Source: an uncultured Draconibacterium sp. (GTDB taxonomy: Bacteria; Bacteroidota; Bacteroidia; Bacteroidales; Prolixibacteraceae). Taken from it: a stretch of 64,000 nt of DNA. The DNA lies in NCBI RefSeq assembly GCF_913063105.1, contig NZ_CAJXYQ010000001.1, positions 124,001 to 188,000 on the forward strand. The letters run 5' to 3'. How positions within the stretch are numbered: position 1 is the first letter of the stretch; each line of letters opens with the position of its first letter. Positions 26,980 through 37,873 of the stretch are shown here, piece by piece. The notes beneath the pieces are model-generated. The model was not told the DNA's origin. It searched no databases and saw only the letters and a list, made by a program, of their open reading frames with translations. Made by a program: the position numbers and the translations under genes.

Positions 26980-27816
26980 ATGAAACTCACACCCATATCT
27001 GCCGGTCATTTTCATTGCGATGGAGGAGCTTTGTTTGGAGCCATTCCGAAAGTATTATGGAATAAAGCATACCCGTGCAACAACGATAATTTTACCCAAT
27101 TAACCCTGCGCTGCTTGCTGGTTGAGCTGGACGACAAAAAAATTCTGATTGAAGCAGGAATTGGCAATCATTACCCGGAAAAACACCTTAAAAACAATGG
27201 AGTAACTTCGGTAACGGCACTGGAAAAATCACTACAGGAAAAAGGCTTTTTACCCGAGGATATTACGGATGTATTTTTTACCCACCTGCACTGGGACCAT
27301 TGCACCGGAGCTGTTAAAAACACCGGTAAAAAACTGGAATTGGTATTTCCCAAAGCCACACTCTGGAGCAGCAAAAAACAATGGGAACACGCCAAAATTT
27401 CAAATCCACGCGAAAAAGCTGCCTACCATCGCGAGGTGCTCGATTTTATGATGGACACGGGGAAACTGCAGTTAATTGACACGGAAGGAGAGTTTGCTCC
27501 GGGTTTTGAAATAAGAATGTTTGACGGCCATACTCCCGGGCAAATGCTGCCACTTTTACACACCGAAAAACACAGCTTCGTTTACACTTCCGACCTGATT
27601 ACAACAGCTGCCAATGTTCCGCAACTTTGGATTTCGGCCTACGATTTAGACCCCGTGAAGGTAATGGAAGAAAAAGGCCGGTTTTTACAAGAAGCTGCAG
27701 AAAAAAATTATGTGCTTCTTTTTGAACACGATTATTACACCGAATGTGCGACAGTTCAGAAAACCGAAAAAGGAGTGCTGCTAAAAGAAAAACTGGAACT
27801 GGCTGCCTTAATTTAA
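26980..27816 (+). CDS. MBL-fold metallo-hydrolase
   Basis: This 278-residue protein lacks a signal peptide. FFTHLHWDHCTGA near residue 100 is the HxHxDH metal site of the metallo-beta-lactamase superfamily. FDGHTPGQMLPLL near residue 183 and the late FEHDYY give the remaining His and Asp ligands. The overall plan (N-terminal GHFHCDGGALFG, LTLRCLLVELDDKKILIEAGIG) resembles the lactonase/YtnP-like branch rather than RNase Z or glyoxalase II. The substrate cannot be told from sequence. A TAACTTTG at 26916-26923 could be its -7 box. The gene is followed 64 bases later by a RACo-like gene, possibly in one transcript. Confidence 0.9.
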   Translation: MKLTPISAGHFHCDGGALFGAIPKVLWNKAYPCNNDNFTQLTLRCLLVELDDKKILIEAGIGNHYPEKHLKNNGVTSVTALEKSLQEKGFLPEDITDVFFTHLHWDHCTGAVKNTGKKLELVFPKATLWSSKKQWEHAKISNPREKAAYHREVLDFMMDTGKLQLIDTEGEFAPGFEIRMFDGHTPGQMLPLLHTEKHSFVYTSDLITTAANVPQLWISAYDLDPVKVMEEKGRFLQEAAEKNYVLLFEHDYYTECATVQKTEKGVLLKEKLELAALI

Positions 27817-27880
27817 GGACGCTCCAAAACAGGCACAGCATATTTTATTACATTTGAAGATTTCAGGCTAAAACCAAATA

Positions 27881-29371
27881 ATGAACAAAAAGGTAAGTAT
27901 TTCGCTGCAACCACTTGGCAAAACAATTGAAGTAATAAAAGACACACCGCTAATTGATGTCCTTCATGAGTTTGGCGTTGAGTTTCCGTGCGGAGGCAAA
28001 GGAACCTGTGGCGCCTGTAAAATAAAAATTCTTAAAGGTGATTTAGCTATTGATCGGGTTGAAAAAGAGCGGCTGCAAAAATTGAAACTTGGCCCCGAAT
28101 GGCGGCTGGCTTGTTTTTGCAGTGCCAATACCAACCTTACCCTGGAAATTACCCAGTTTGAAAATATTATTCTGGCCGACAACAGCGCCTTTGAGTTTAG
28201 CCCGGAAGAAGGTTATGGAATTGCTGTTGATTTGGGCACCACCACACTGGTAGCCCAGCTGGTAGACTTAAGCAACGGGCACATTATCGATTCAGTTTCT
28301 GACGTAAATCCGCAGGTAAAATACGGTGGAGATTTAATTGCCCGTATCCAGGCCTGCCTTGATGGGAAACAGCAAGAAATGCAAAAGCTGATACGGGTAA
28401 AAATTGCGAAAATGATTGCCCAGCTGGAAAAAAACCATCCGGTAGAATTTGCAAAAATTGAGTTGGTTGGAAATACGGCCATGCACCATATTTTCTGCGG
28501 ACTGGATGTGCAACCGCTTTCTTTTTACCCTTTTGAATCGCCGGTGCTCGGTGTTCAGACTTTTACAGCAGAAGACCTGGACTGGCAACTTCCCGGTAGC
28601 CCGGAAATCCGCTTTCATGCCTCTATCGGAAGCTTTGTAGGCAGCGATATTCTGGCCGGAATTGCCGCCACAAAAATGGCAGAAAAAGAAGCCTACTCCC
28701 TGCTTATCGACCTGGGCACCAACGGCGAAATTGTGTTGGGCAACAAAAAGCAGATAATTTGTGCATCAACCGCAGCCGGACCGGCTTTTGAGGGGGCAAA
28801 AATTAACCAGGGCATGCGGGCAACCACAGGGGCTGTTTCGTCGCTTAAGTTTAAAGACGGAAAAATCGAGGCTCATGTGATTGGCAATGTGGAAGCCAAA
28901 GGAATTTGTGGCAGTGGATTAATTGATGCAATGGCGATTTTACTTGAGGAGCAAAAAATTGGTTTGTTTGGCGAAATTAACTCGGGCGAAGAAGCCATTG
29001 AGCTTACTCCGGGAGTTCAGCTTCAGCAATCCGATATTCGCGAATTTCAGTTGGCAAAAGCCGCCATTGCCGCCGGTGTGCAAATATTGTTAAACACCTT
29101 AAATATTAGCAAGAGCGATGTGGAAAAAGTGTTTATTGCTGGAGGGTTTGGCAATTTCCTGAATCTTAAAAATGTGATCCGGACCGGCTTGCTCGAATGC
29201 GAAGAAGCGAAAATTACAAAACTGGGGAACACGGCATTAATCGGAGCCAAAATGTTTCTATTCCAAGATGAAAATTATACGCAGGAAATCCTGTCAAAAA
29301 CAAGCCATATTAACCTGGAAGGCGATGGCACTTTTCAGGATATTTACATTGAAAAAATGATGTTGCTGTAA
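27881..29371 (+). CDS. RACo-like ferredoxin/ASKHA ATPase (DUF4445)
   Basis: Residues 1-95 form a 2Fe-2S ferredoxin domain with FPCGGKGTCGACKIK (Cys37, 43, 46) and a fourth Cys in RLACFC (78 or 80). From about residue 110 an actin-like ATPase domain follows with YGIAVDLGTTTLVAQLVDL, SLLIDLGTNGEIVLG and a late FIAGGFGNFLN. This architecture is that of reductive activators of corrinoid proteins (RACo, DUF4445), which use ATP to rescue inactive cobalamin on methyltransferases. The length (496) is a little short of typical RACo (about 600+). No corrinoid protein or methyltransferase lies in this window, so its client is unknown. TACATTTG at 27849-27856 could be a -7 box of its own. Confidence 0.88.
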   Translation: MNKKVSISLQPLGKTIEVIKDTPLIDVLHEFGVEFPCGGKGTCGACKIKILKGDLAIDRVEKERLQKLKLGPEWRLACFCSANTNLTLEITQFENIILADNSAFEFSPEEGYGIAVDLGTTTLVAQLVDLSNGHIIDSVSDVNPQVKYGGDLIARIQACLDGKQQEMQKLIRVKIAKMIAQLEKNHPVEFAKIELVGNTAMHHIFCGLDVQPLSFYPFESPVLGVQTFTAEDLDWQLPGSPEIRFHASIGSFVGSDILAGIAATKMAEKEAYSLLIDLGTNGEIVLGNKKQIICASTAAGPAFEGAKINQGMRATTGAVSSLKFKDGKIEAHVIGNVEAKGICGSGLIDAMAILLEEQKIGLFGEINSGEEAIELTPGVQLQQSDIREFQLAKAAIAAGVQILLNTLNISKSDVEKVFIAGGFGNFLNLKNVIRTGLLECEEAKITKLGNTALIGAKMFLFQDENYTQEILSKTSHINLEGDGTFQDIYIEKMMLL

Positions 29372-29419
29372 ATTAAACTGTCTATTTTCCCTGCTTCTTT
29401 TGCATTGCACACTTTTTGT

Positions 29420-29498
29420 AACTTCCTTAATTTAACTAAATACAGCAATCAAACTTCCCTAAATTAGCTAAATTAGGCAACTAAACTTCCCCAATTTG
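29420..29498. repeat. 32-bp tandem repeat, about 2.5 copies
   Basis: ACTTCC starts at 29421, 29453 and 29485, exactly 32 bases apart. The units read ACTTCCTTAATTTAACTAAA, ACTTCCCTAAATTAGCTAAA and ACTTCCCCAATTTG (each given in part). It lies just upstream of a decayed ATPase gene and could be that gene's former operator or iteron-like control region. Confidence 0.65.
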
Positions 29499-29567
29499 TG
29501 TTTTTTAGTTAAAATGAGTAATTCAAAAATCACTGTTATTAAAAATTATCTTTGATGACTTTCTTCT

Positions 29568-29785
29568 CAGAAACTCAGCCAGCTAAAAACCTATTTTAGC
29601 ACATACGACCTTATTTACATTGATGAAGCCCGGCGTATACCATCAATTGGCCTCGAACTAAAACTTTTAACCGATCAAATTCTCAACACGTAAAATTAAA
29701 ATACCCAAAGCATGGTCAAAAAATTATCCGAAAGCAAAATTCCAGGTAATTTCAAAAGACAATTTCTTCGACTATTTTAAGCTGA
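29568..29785 (+). pseudogene. Remnant of an AAA/DUF4143 ATPase gene
   Basis: From about 29568 one frame reads LSQLKTYFSTYDLIYIDEAR then RIPSIGLELKLLTDQIL before a stop at 29691. YDLIYIDEAxRI is the Walker B region of the AAA_14/DUF4143 ATPases common in Bacteroidota. A second stretch from 29701 reads IPKAWSKNYPKAKFQVISKD then NFFDYF, which matches the usual end of such proteins (a strand followed by ENFxDY). Walker A and the several hundred residues between the two pieces are missing. The gene has therefore lost both its N-terminus and its middle. The rest of the 425-base gap (29372-29796) holds the 32-bp repeat and nothing else recognisable. Confidence 0.7.
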
Positions 29786-29796
29786 ATCCACATTCC

Positions 29797-30816
29797 CTAT
29801 TTCACCAGCTCTTTGGTTGACAGCAGGCCACAGGCCGCATAAATATCTTCGCCACGCGAGGCACGTACGGTGGTTAAAATTCCCTTATTGTTCAGCGCAT
29901 CTTTAAACTGCTGAATGGTTTTTTCTCCCGGGCTTTTTAAGGGGGTTCCCGGAACAGGGTGAAAGCGAATGAGATTTATCCTGCATTTTAAGCCGCGCAA
30001 CAGTCGGGCCAGTTCGTTAACATGCGCAGGGCTATCGTTTAACCCTTCAAACAAAATGTACTCGAACGACACGCGGCGCTGGCGGCCAAAATCCCAGCTT
30101 TTAATTTCTTCCACCACTTCATCAATCGGATAAGCCACCTGTACCGGCATAATTTTACGGCGCTCTTCGTTAAAGGGCGTGTGCAAACTTACAGCCAGGT
30201 GGGCTTCACTTTTTTCCAGAAAGGTTAGCATACCGGGAATTATGCCAATGGTTGAAACTGTAATTCGGCGCGGACTCATGGCAAATCCCCATTCGGCGCT
30301 AAGAATCTCGAGGCTTTTCAGCACCTCATCAAGGTTATCAAAAGGCTCCCCCATGCCCATGTACACAATGTTGGTAACCTCGTTTACCTCATCAATACTT
30401 TTCAGCTGGTTCAGAATTTCTCCGGCCGAAAGCTGCCCCTGAAAACCCTGCTTGGCCGTAAAACAAAACAGGCAACCCATTTTGCAACCCACCTGCGAAC
30501 TTACACAAACGGTTTTTCGCTCGCGCTCCGGAATCATGGCGGTTTCAATAAATTTATTTTGTATGGTTGGAAACAGGTACTTTCGTGTTCCATCAACGCT
30601 CACCTGTACTTTTGTGTAGGCGGTGAGGCCCAGCTCAAAGTGTTCGTTAAGCAAATCGCGCGCTTTTAGCGATAAGTTGGTCATTTCGTTTACGGATGAG
30701 ATTTGCTTTTTGTACAGCCAGTCGGTAATTTGTTTGGCCGTAAATTTGGGCAAACCCAGCTCCACTACAATCTCCTGTAATTCTGTTAATGTTTTTCCGA
30801 ATAAATGCTGCTTCAT
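29797..30816 (-). CDS. rlmN: 23S rRNA (adenine2503-C2)-methyltransferase RlmN
   Basis: This is a radical SAM enzyme that methylates C2 of A2503 in 23S rRNA (and A37 of some tRNAs). The cluster motif CKMGCLFC is followed by FTAKQGFQG. NIVYMGMGEPFDN is the family GEP motif, and AVSLHTPFNEERR and RGEDIYAACGLL also match. The late Cys in AACG is the methyl-carrying residue. The frame opens at 30849, but the ATG at 30816 (MKQHLFGKTLTELQ) is preferred: it matches the usual length (about 339) and a TATCTTTG -7-like box at 30836-30843 would put transcription start downstream of 30849. Confidence 0.96.
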   Translation of the reverse strand: MKQHLFGKTLTELQEIVVELGLPKFTAKQITDWLYKKQISSVNEMTNLSLKARDLLNEHFELGLTAYTKVQVSVDGTRKYLFPTIQNKFIETAMIPERERKTVCVSSQVGCKMGCLFCFTAKQGFQGQLSAGEILNQLKSIDEVNEVTNIVYMGMGEPFDNLDEVLKSLEILSAEWGFAMSPRRITVSTIGIIPGMLTFLEKSEAHLAVSLHTPFNEERRKIMPVQVAYPIDEVVEEIKSWDFGRQRRVSFEYILFEGLNDSPAHVNELARLLRGLKCRINLIRFHPVPGTPLKSPGEKTIQQFKDALNNKGILTTVRASRGEDIYAACGLLSTKELVK

Positions 30817-30875
30817 AGTCTCTTTTTCAATGCCCCAAAGATACTTCAATTTATTCAGCCGGTAAAAAGCAGGTT

Positions 30876-33131
30876 TTAGAATTCATCAGAAGCAATGTTG
30901 GCACTGTCAACTCCAAGGCCCAGCAGCATATTTTTTGCTGCGGCTACCATAGGGGGTGGCCCGCAAAGGTAAAATTCAACGGCCAACAAATCCGAATGTT
31001 TTTTTAAGCGCTGGCGGAAAGCCACATCATGAATTAACCCTCGTTCTCCCTGCCACTTGCTTGCTGTTCCGGGATCGGACAAAGCTGCACAGAACGAAAA
31101 ATTGGAGTGCCTGTTTTCAAGCTCTTCAAAATAGTTGGTGTAAAACAAATCGCTTTCGCTTCGTGCCCCATACCAAAAGCTTACTTTTCGTTTGGTTTTA
31201 AGCGTTTCAAACAAATGCGCAATGTGCGATCGAATGGGTGCCATTCCTGCACCGCCACCAATGTACACCATTTCTTTTTCGGTGTTTTTAATCAGGAACG
31301 ATCCAAACGCTCCGGCCAGTTCCACTTCATCGCCAGCTTGCAAGGCAAACACATACGACGAACCGGCTCCGGCACTAATTTCCTTTGGTTTTGGTGATAC
31401 GGCCAGCCGCACATTAAATTTTAAATTTTCGGTAGCCGATGGTTTATTGGCCAGGGAATAGTTTCGCGTGGTATAGTGTTCATTTGTACTCCAGCCATCA
31501 GAAAGTTGCTGATTCTGCCAGATGTGCAAATGGGGTTCCTGAATGTGGAACTGTGAGAAAGAAGTTTGGTGAGGCGGCACCTTTAATTGCATGTATTGCC
31601 CCGGCAAAAAGCTAAAGTTCTTATCAAAAGGTTGCAATTCCAGCTCTTTTATGAAAGGAGTAACATTTTTATTTTGAACTACTTTACAACGCAAAAGCTG
31701 CTCTTGATCTAACTTGTCGGCAATTTCTTCATTATCCAGCGCCAGAAAACCGTTTACCTGCTCAACTTTAAAGGTTTTTATACCCTCGCAAACCGGCATT
31801 CTTCCCGGCGACCCGTCGCTGAGGTTAAAGCGTCCGTTGTGTTTTGCACATTCAATTTGCTCACCAATTACCATCCCCTCGGCAAGGTGGGCATTGCCAT
31901 GCGAGCAAATACCTTCGGTAGCATAAAAGTTATCGAAATTGGTGCGGTACAAAGCAAAAGTATGTTGGTTGTAATCAAAGCGCAACGTTTCACCTTTTTG
32001 TAACTCCCCGCTTTTGCATACCAAAACTTTGCCATTTTCTAAACGGGCTTTAATTGTCTTTTCAGCCACTTTAGCTGTGCTTTCCAGTGTTCCTGCCCCT
32101 TCCGGCAGTATGCGCTCAACATAATAACCGGTGTCTTTCATTTGCTTGCGAACAGCCGGAATAATTTCTTTAAAAGCATCATAAATGCTTTTATACGGCG
32201 GTGGGCAATCGTCTTTTATTGTTTTATGCAACTCGGGTAAAGCATGGTAAGGCACCAGCGGAAACATGTGGTGCTCTACATGATAGTTCATGTTCCAATA
32301 CAAAAAACGATGGATGCGATTCATGTAAACGGTACGGCAATTTAACCGGTGATCCAACACGTTTTCCTGCAAACCGGCATGTTGGGTTAATCCGTAAACC
32401 GGCATCAGCCAGGTCCCAAAAAACGTTGGCAAGCCCACGTACATTAGTGGCAAAATACTTTGTGTTATCAAGCTCAGAAGTATTACAACAGCAAAAATAA
32501 ACAGGTAAACACGTGAAACGCGAATTACCGCCTTGTGCTCCGACTCGGGCACATAGCTGGCCACTTCCGGATCAATACGCCCCGAGGCATGAAACAACAT
32601 GCGCTTAAATTCGGGGATTGCCGCACCTACTCCCAAAAAGGTTTTAATAAACTGAATGGTTTTGGGTGGACGTTTTACTGCAATCTCCGGATCTCGACCA
32701 CGAATAATGGTATCGCTGTGATGACGTGCATGGCTCCAACGCCATACATTCGATTGCCGGAATACCATAAACGACGAAATTTCGTACAAAACCGTATTCA
32801 TCCAATCGCTTTTAAAAGCAGTGCCGTGGCTGGATTCGTGCCACCTTGAATCGGAGGTTGAAGCATATAAAACACTGTAAACAACATAGGGAAAAATGAC
32901 CAACCAACTGCCCCACCACAAGTACACCAGAATACCCGAGCCGATGATGAGTGCAAACCACAGAAAAGTATCGCGAAGCGCCGGTCCGTTTTTACGCACC
33001 AACAATTCTTTCATTTTTGCCTTAGGTACCGGTGATTGATACCATTTGGCGTCAGCCAATCCGTTTTTTATGGCAATGGGGGTTTCTTTTCCTACCAAAC
33101 TGTAGTCTCTTAAGCTCTCGTTCTTGTTCAT
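30876..33131 (-). CDS. Fatty acid desaturase-like oxygenase fused to Rieske and NqrF-like reductase
   Basis: Three modules lie in one 751-residue chain. Residues 1-360 are a membrane di-iron desaturase/hydroxylase with His boxes HESSH (98-102), HARHH (134-138) and HVEHH (near 297), plus hydrophobic segments. Residues about 370-465 are a Rieske 2Fe-2S domain with CSHGNAHL and CAKHNGRF. Residues about 480-751 are an FAD/NAD(P)H reductase with RNYSLANKP, GGGAGMAPIRSHI and CGPPPMVAAAKN, ending in DEF, closest to the C-terminal half of NqrF. The chain thus seems to carry electrons from NAD(P)H through FAD and Rieske to its own oxygenase. Separate proteins of this kind (MocD, MocE, MocF) are known from rhizopine catabolism. 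The substrate is unknown; a lipid is a guess from the desaturase fold. It has no operon partner. Confidence 0.92.
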   Translation of the reverse strand: MNKNESLRDYSLVGKETPIAIKNGLADAKWYQSPVPKAKMKELLVRKNGPALRDTFLWFALIIGSGILVYLWWGSWLVIFPYVVYSVLYASTSDSRWHESSHGTAFKSDWMNTVLYEISSFMVFRQSNVWRWSHARHHSDTIIRGRDPEIAVKRPPKTIQFIKTFLGVGAAIPEFKRMLFHASGRIDPEVASYVPESEHKAVIRVSRVYLFIFAVVILLSLITQSILPLMYVGLPTFFGTWLMPVYGLTQHAGLQENVLDHRLNCRTVYMNRIHRFLYWNMNYHVEHHMFPLVPYHALPELHKTIKDDCPPPYKSIYDAFKEIIPAVRKQMKDTGYYVERILPEGAGTLESTAKVAEKTIKARLENGKVLVCKSGELQKGETLRFDYNQHTFALYRTNFDNFYATEGICSHGNAHLAEGMVIGEQIECAKHNGRFNLSDGSPGRMPVCEGIKTFKVEQVNGFLALDNEEIADKLDQEQLLRCKVVQNKNVTPFIKELELQPFDKNFSFLPGQYMQLKVPPHQTSFSQFHIQEPHLHIWQNQQLSDGWSTNEHYTTRNYSLANKPSATENLKFNVRLAVSPKPKEISAGAGSSYVFALQAGDEVELAGAFGSFLIKNTEKEMVYIGGGAGMAPIRSHIAHLFETLKTKRKVSFWYGARSESDLFYTNYFEELENRHSNFSFCAALSDPGTASKWQGERGLIHDVAFRQRLKKHSDLLAVEFYLCGPPPMVAAAKNMLLGLGVDSANIASDEF

Positions 33132-33201
33132 TTGTTTACGTTTAACTACAAGAAAAACAAGAAGCTGAAGCTTAAGTTGAACACAAAAGCGGCATAATTT
33201 T

Positions 33202-34802
33202 CTACAAAAACGACTTTTTAAAATCGGGCGCTTTGCGGTGTTTTGTCAGTTGTTCGAAGGCGTAAGCAATTTCGAGCAAAACCGGTTCGCTCCAGGCCCT
33301 TCCAAAAAACGAGATGCCAATGGGTAAACCTTCAACAAAACCCATAGGAACGGTAATATTCGGGTAACCAGAAATGGCTGCCGGCGACGAGCTTCCACCG
33401 GTAAAACTGTCTCCGTTTACCCAGTCGATCACCCAGCTTGGGCCGTTGGTAGGCGCAATCAGGGCATCCAGTCGGTGTTCATCCATCAGGGCATCAATGC
33501 CTTCACTTCCGGCAAAACGTTTCGACTCTTCCAGGGCTTTTTGGTAGTCCGCACTACTTAAATCGCCTTTGGCCTGTGCCGCTTCAAAAATCTCTTGTCC
33601 AAACCACGGCATTTCCTTGTCGGCATTGGCTTTATTAAACTCAATCAGTTCTTCGAGCGATTTTTTTGGTGCAGAAGTATGCTGTTGCAAGTAATTGTTT
33701 AAATCGGCCTTAAATTCGTATAGCAACACTTCGTACGACGGTTGCCCCCAGCTACGGTTATGTTGAAATTCGATATCTTCTACCAATTCAATTCCATTTT
33801 TTGCATGGTTTGCACTGCTGCGATAAACAAACTTTTTACTGACGGGTGCGAAGGAATTAATTGCGAAGCAATGCCTATGCGTTTGCCGTTTAAGCCATCG
33901 GCCACAAGAAAGGGAGTGTAATCCTTGTAAATCTTTCCTTGTACGAGGTGAGTTTCTGCATCGTTTGAATCGAATTCGGCCAAAGCGCCCAATAAAAGCG
34001 CGGCATCAGAAACATTGCGAGCCATTGGCCCGGCAGTATCCTGGCTGTGCGCAATGGGTATAATTCCTTGTCGGCTCCACATGCCCAATGTTGGTTTTAT
34101 GCCTACAACTCCGTTAATTCCTGAAGGACAAACAATGGAGCCATTGGTTTCGGTGCCAATGCCAATGGTGCAGAGGTTGGCAGCAACGGCTGCTCCGGTT
34201 CCCGAGCTTGATCCACAGGGGCTTCTATCGAGGCAATACGGGTTGCGTACCTGACCGCCTCGTCCGCTCCACCCGCTCGACGAATTGGTTGAGCGGAAAT
34301 TGGCCCATTCGCTCAGATTGGTTTTTCCGAGTAAAACAGCTCCGGCATCGCGTAGTTTTTTAATAATAAATGCATCCTTTTCTGCCACATTTCCTTCCAG
34401 TGCCAGCGACCCGGCCGTGGTTTGCATTTTATCGCCGGTGTCGATATTATCTTTAATCATTACAGGAATGCCGTGCAAAGGACCACGTATTTTTCCACTT
34501 TTCCGTTCCTCATCCAGCTTTTTTGCAATATCCAGAGCATCCGGATTCAATTCAATTACAGCTTTTAAATGGGAGTCAACCAGCTTAATGCGGTCGAGGT
34601 ATTTTTTACAAATCGTTTCAGCCGAGAGTTCTCCGGCTTCCATTTTTTGCTGCAACTCCAAAACCGATGTTTCATTCAGATCAAAGTCAGTCAGGTTAAT
34701 TTCCTCTTGTGGAATGTCACTGGTTTGACAGGCTGACAATCCGCTAACAGCTATTACCGAGCTGCCGAGTGCAGTTGTTTTAAAAAAAGAACGACGTTTC
34801 AT
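33202..34802 (-). pseudogene. Amidase-signature lipoprotein, interrupted by a one-base frameshift
   Basis: The N-terminal frame (34802 down to 33780) starts with MKRRSFFKTTALGSSVIAVS and a lipobox LSAC. It then carries the amidase-signature core: GIPVMIKDN (catalytic Lys), PCGSSSGTGAAVAAN and TETNGSIVCPSG (the Ser pair and oxyanion loop). It ends prematurely in QKMELNW. The C-terminal frame (from 33786 to 33202) starts at MVEDIEFQHN and continues the family to its end (NITVPMGFVEGLPIGISFFG). The frames rejoin if one A is added to the A6 run near 33793, giving QKNGIELVEDIEF. This is a single-base deletion or a sequencing error at a homopolymer. Intact members hydrolyse amide bonds of varied substrates. 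An upstream in-frame ATG at 34865 is not preferred. Confidence 0.85.
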
Positions 34803-34887
34803 TTTATGGAATTTTGATAATATTTGCGCATTTCTATCGCCATTTCCGGCGGCATTTACATCCACTTACAAGCAGCCGAAATACTTT

Positions 34888-35871
34888 CTAATAATTTCGG
34901 TTGATCCATTCAATTGCCTTGTTCACATCAATATCCTTCATACATTTAAAATGCTTTTTCGGACATTTTTTATGGCCAAGTTTGGAGCAGGGGCGGCATT
35001 TCATATCGCTCACCTGCACAATTTCAGATGCCTCATCGGGCCGGTACGGCACCATCCCAAATTCGGGTATGGTATTTCCCCAAAACGAAAGAATTTTCTT
35101 TTTAAATGCCGCGGCAATATGCATTAAGCCGGTATCGTTGGTTAACACCAGTTTGGCATCGCGAACAAGTGAGGCCGATTGATTAAGGGATATTTTTCCG
35201 GCATAATTCAACACATTACCTTTGGAAAGCGATAACACTTCTTCGCCCTCGTCGTATTCGTTTTTACCCCCCAAAAGAATTACCGGATAAGAGATATTCT
35301 GACAAATTTGAGAAACCTGCGACGGTGGGAGCTTTTTGGTAGAATAAGTTCCGGCAATTACAAATGCCACGTAACCCTGCTGAAAGGTTGCAGGTAAATC
35401 ATCGGTTTTAAAAACAGTTTTTTCATCCAAAAAGTAATCCAGACCCTGGCGGTCATCCTCAACATCAAACACCGAAACGGTTTCAAGGTAACGATCAACA
35501 ATATGCAGCCTGGGTAAACGGTTTACCTTAAACTGTACCATTAGAAATTTTTCCCAGTTGAGTTTATTTACGGCAAAAGTTTGTGTTTTTAAACGACGTT
35601 TGATTTTATTGCTTCGGAAGTTGTTATGCAAGTCAATAATATAATCGAAATTTTCTTTCGCCAATTCCTGGATTAAAACCCCAATATTTTCTTCCAGAAA
35701 ATGAACTTTATCGATATACGGATTGGCCTTAACCAAACAGGCATATTTGCTTTTTGTGGCAAAATGCACCTCGGCGTTTTCAACCTGTTGTTTTAAACCT
35801 CTAACAACCGGCGTGGTAAGCACAATATCGCCGATGGAACTAAACCGTATTACCAGAAATTTGACTTTCAT
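34888..35871 (-). CDS. Glycosyltransferase family 9 (heptosyltransferase-like)
   Basis: This 327-residue cytosolic protein begins KVKFLVIRFSSIGDIVLTTP, the classic start of ADP-heptose:LPS heptosyltransferases (GT9). The donor-site motif LTNDTGLMHIAAA lies near residue 242, followed by SFWGNTIPEFGMVPY. The C-terminal CRPCSKLGHKKCPKKHFKCM has the Cys pattern often seen in Bacteroidota members. It probably adds a sugar to lipopolysaccharide core or a related surface glycan at the inner face of the inner membrane. The exact sugar and acceptor cannot be read. It is 22 bases downstream of the longest amidase frame's start, transcribed away from atpDC and behind that operon's terminator, so it is a separate unit. 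Confidence 0.9.
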   Translation of the reverse strand: MKVKFLVIRFSSIGDIVLTTPVVRGLKQQVENAEVHFATKSKYACLVKANPYIDKVHFLEENIGVLIQELAKENFDYIIDLHNNFRSNKIKRRLKTQTFAVNKLNWEKFLMVQFKVNRLPRLHIVDRYLETVSVFDVEDDRQGLDYFLDEKTVFKTDDLPATFQQGYVAFVIAGTYSTKKLPPSQVSQICQNISYPVILLGGKNEYDEGEEVLSLSKGNVLNYAGKISLNQSASLVRDAKLVLTNDTGLMHIAAAFKKKILSFWGNTIPEFGMVPYRPDEASEIVQVSDMKCRPCSKLGHKKCPKKHFKCMKDIDVNKAIEWINRNY

Positions 35872-35917
35872 TTTTCAGCAATGCCGAAGATATTCATTTT
35901 TTGGTGAACTACCGCTT

Positions 35918-35952
35918 AAAAACAAAAATCCCCGCAGAATCATCAACGGGGA
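35918..35952 (-). terminator. Rho-independent terminator of atpDC
   Basis: Read on the minus strand, TCCCCG (35947-35952) and CGGGGA (35929-35934) form a stem around a 12-base loop and are followed by TTTTTGTTTTT. It lies about 20 bases past the atpC stop codon. Confidence 0.8.
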
Positions 35953-35973
35953 CATTGTTTTATATTCTTGTTA

Positions 35974-36216
35974 TTATGCCGATTCAACCAGCACAATAAT
36001 TTTATTTGCTTTATTTTCAACTACTCCGCCGTCAACTTCAAATTGTTGTTCTTTCCCGTTTTTCTCCTGTATTTTTAAAACACCTTTTTCCAGGGTTGAA
36101 ATAATGGGTGCGTGGTTCTTCAGAATTTCAAAACCACCTTTAGAGCCGGGCAGCTGAATAAGTGTTACCTCTCCCTCAAATATTTTTTTGTCCGGTGTAA
36201 TAATCTCCAGGTGCAT
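35974..36216 (-). CDS. atpC: F1 ATP synthase epsilon subunit
   Basis: This 80-residue protein starts MHLEIITPDKKIFEGEVTLI and contains PGSKGGFEILKNHAPIISTL, the conserved beta-sandwich of the epsilon subunit that couples F1 to the c-ring and damps ATP hydrolysis. It is short because Bacteroidota forms often lack the C-terminal helical hairpin. It lies 16 bases after atpD in the same direction and before a terminator. The other ATP synthase genes (a, c, b, delta, alpha, gamma) are not in this window. Confidence 0.95.
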   Translation of the reverse strand: MHLEIITPDKKIFEGEVTLIQLPGSKGGFEILKNHAPIISTLEKGVLKIQEKNGKEQQFEVDGGVVENKANKIIVLVESA

Positions 36217-36232
36217 AACTTTACTTTCTGAA

Positions 36233-37827
<1,595 letters not shown>

Positions 37828-37873
37828 GTTTGCTGTGGGCTTTTCGAAAGATATTTAATTTCCTGAAAACCTA

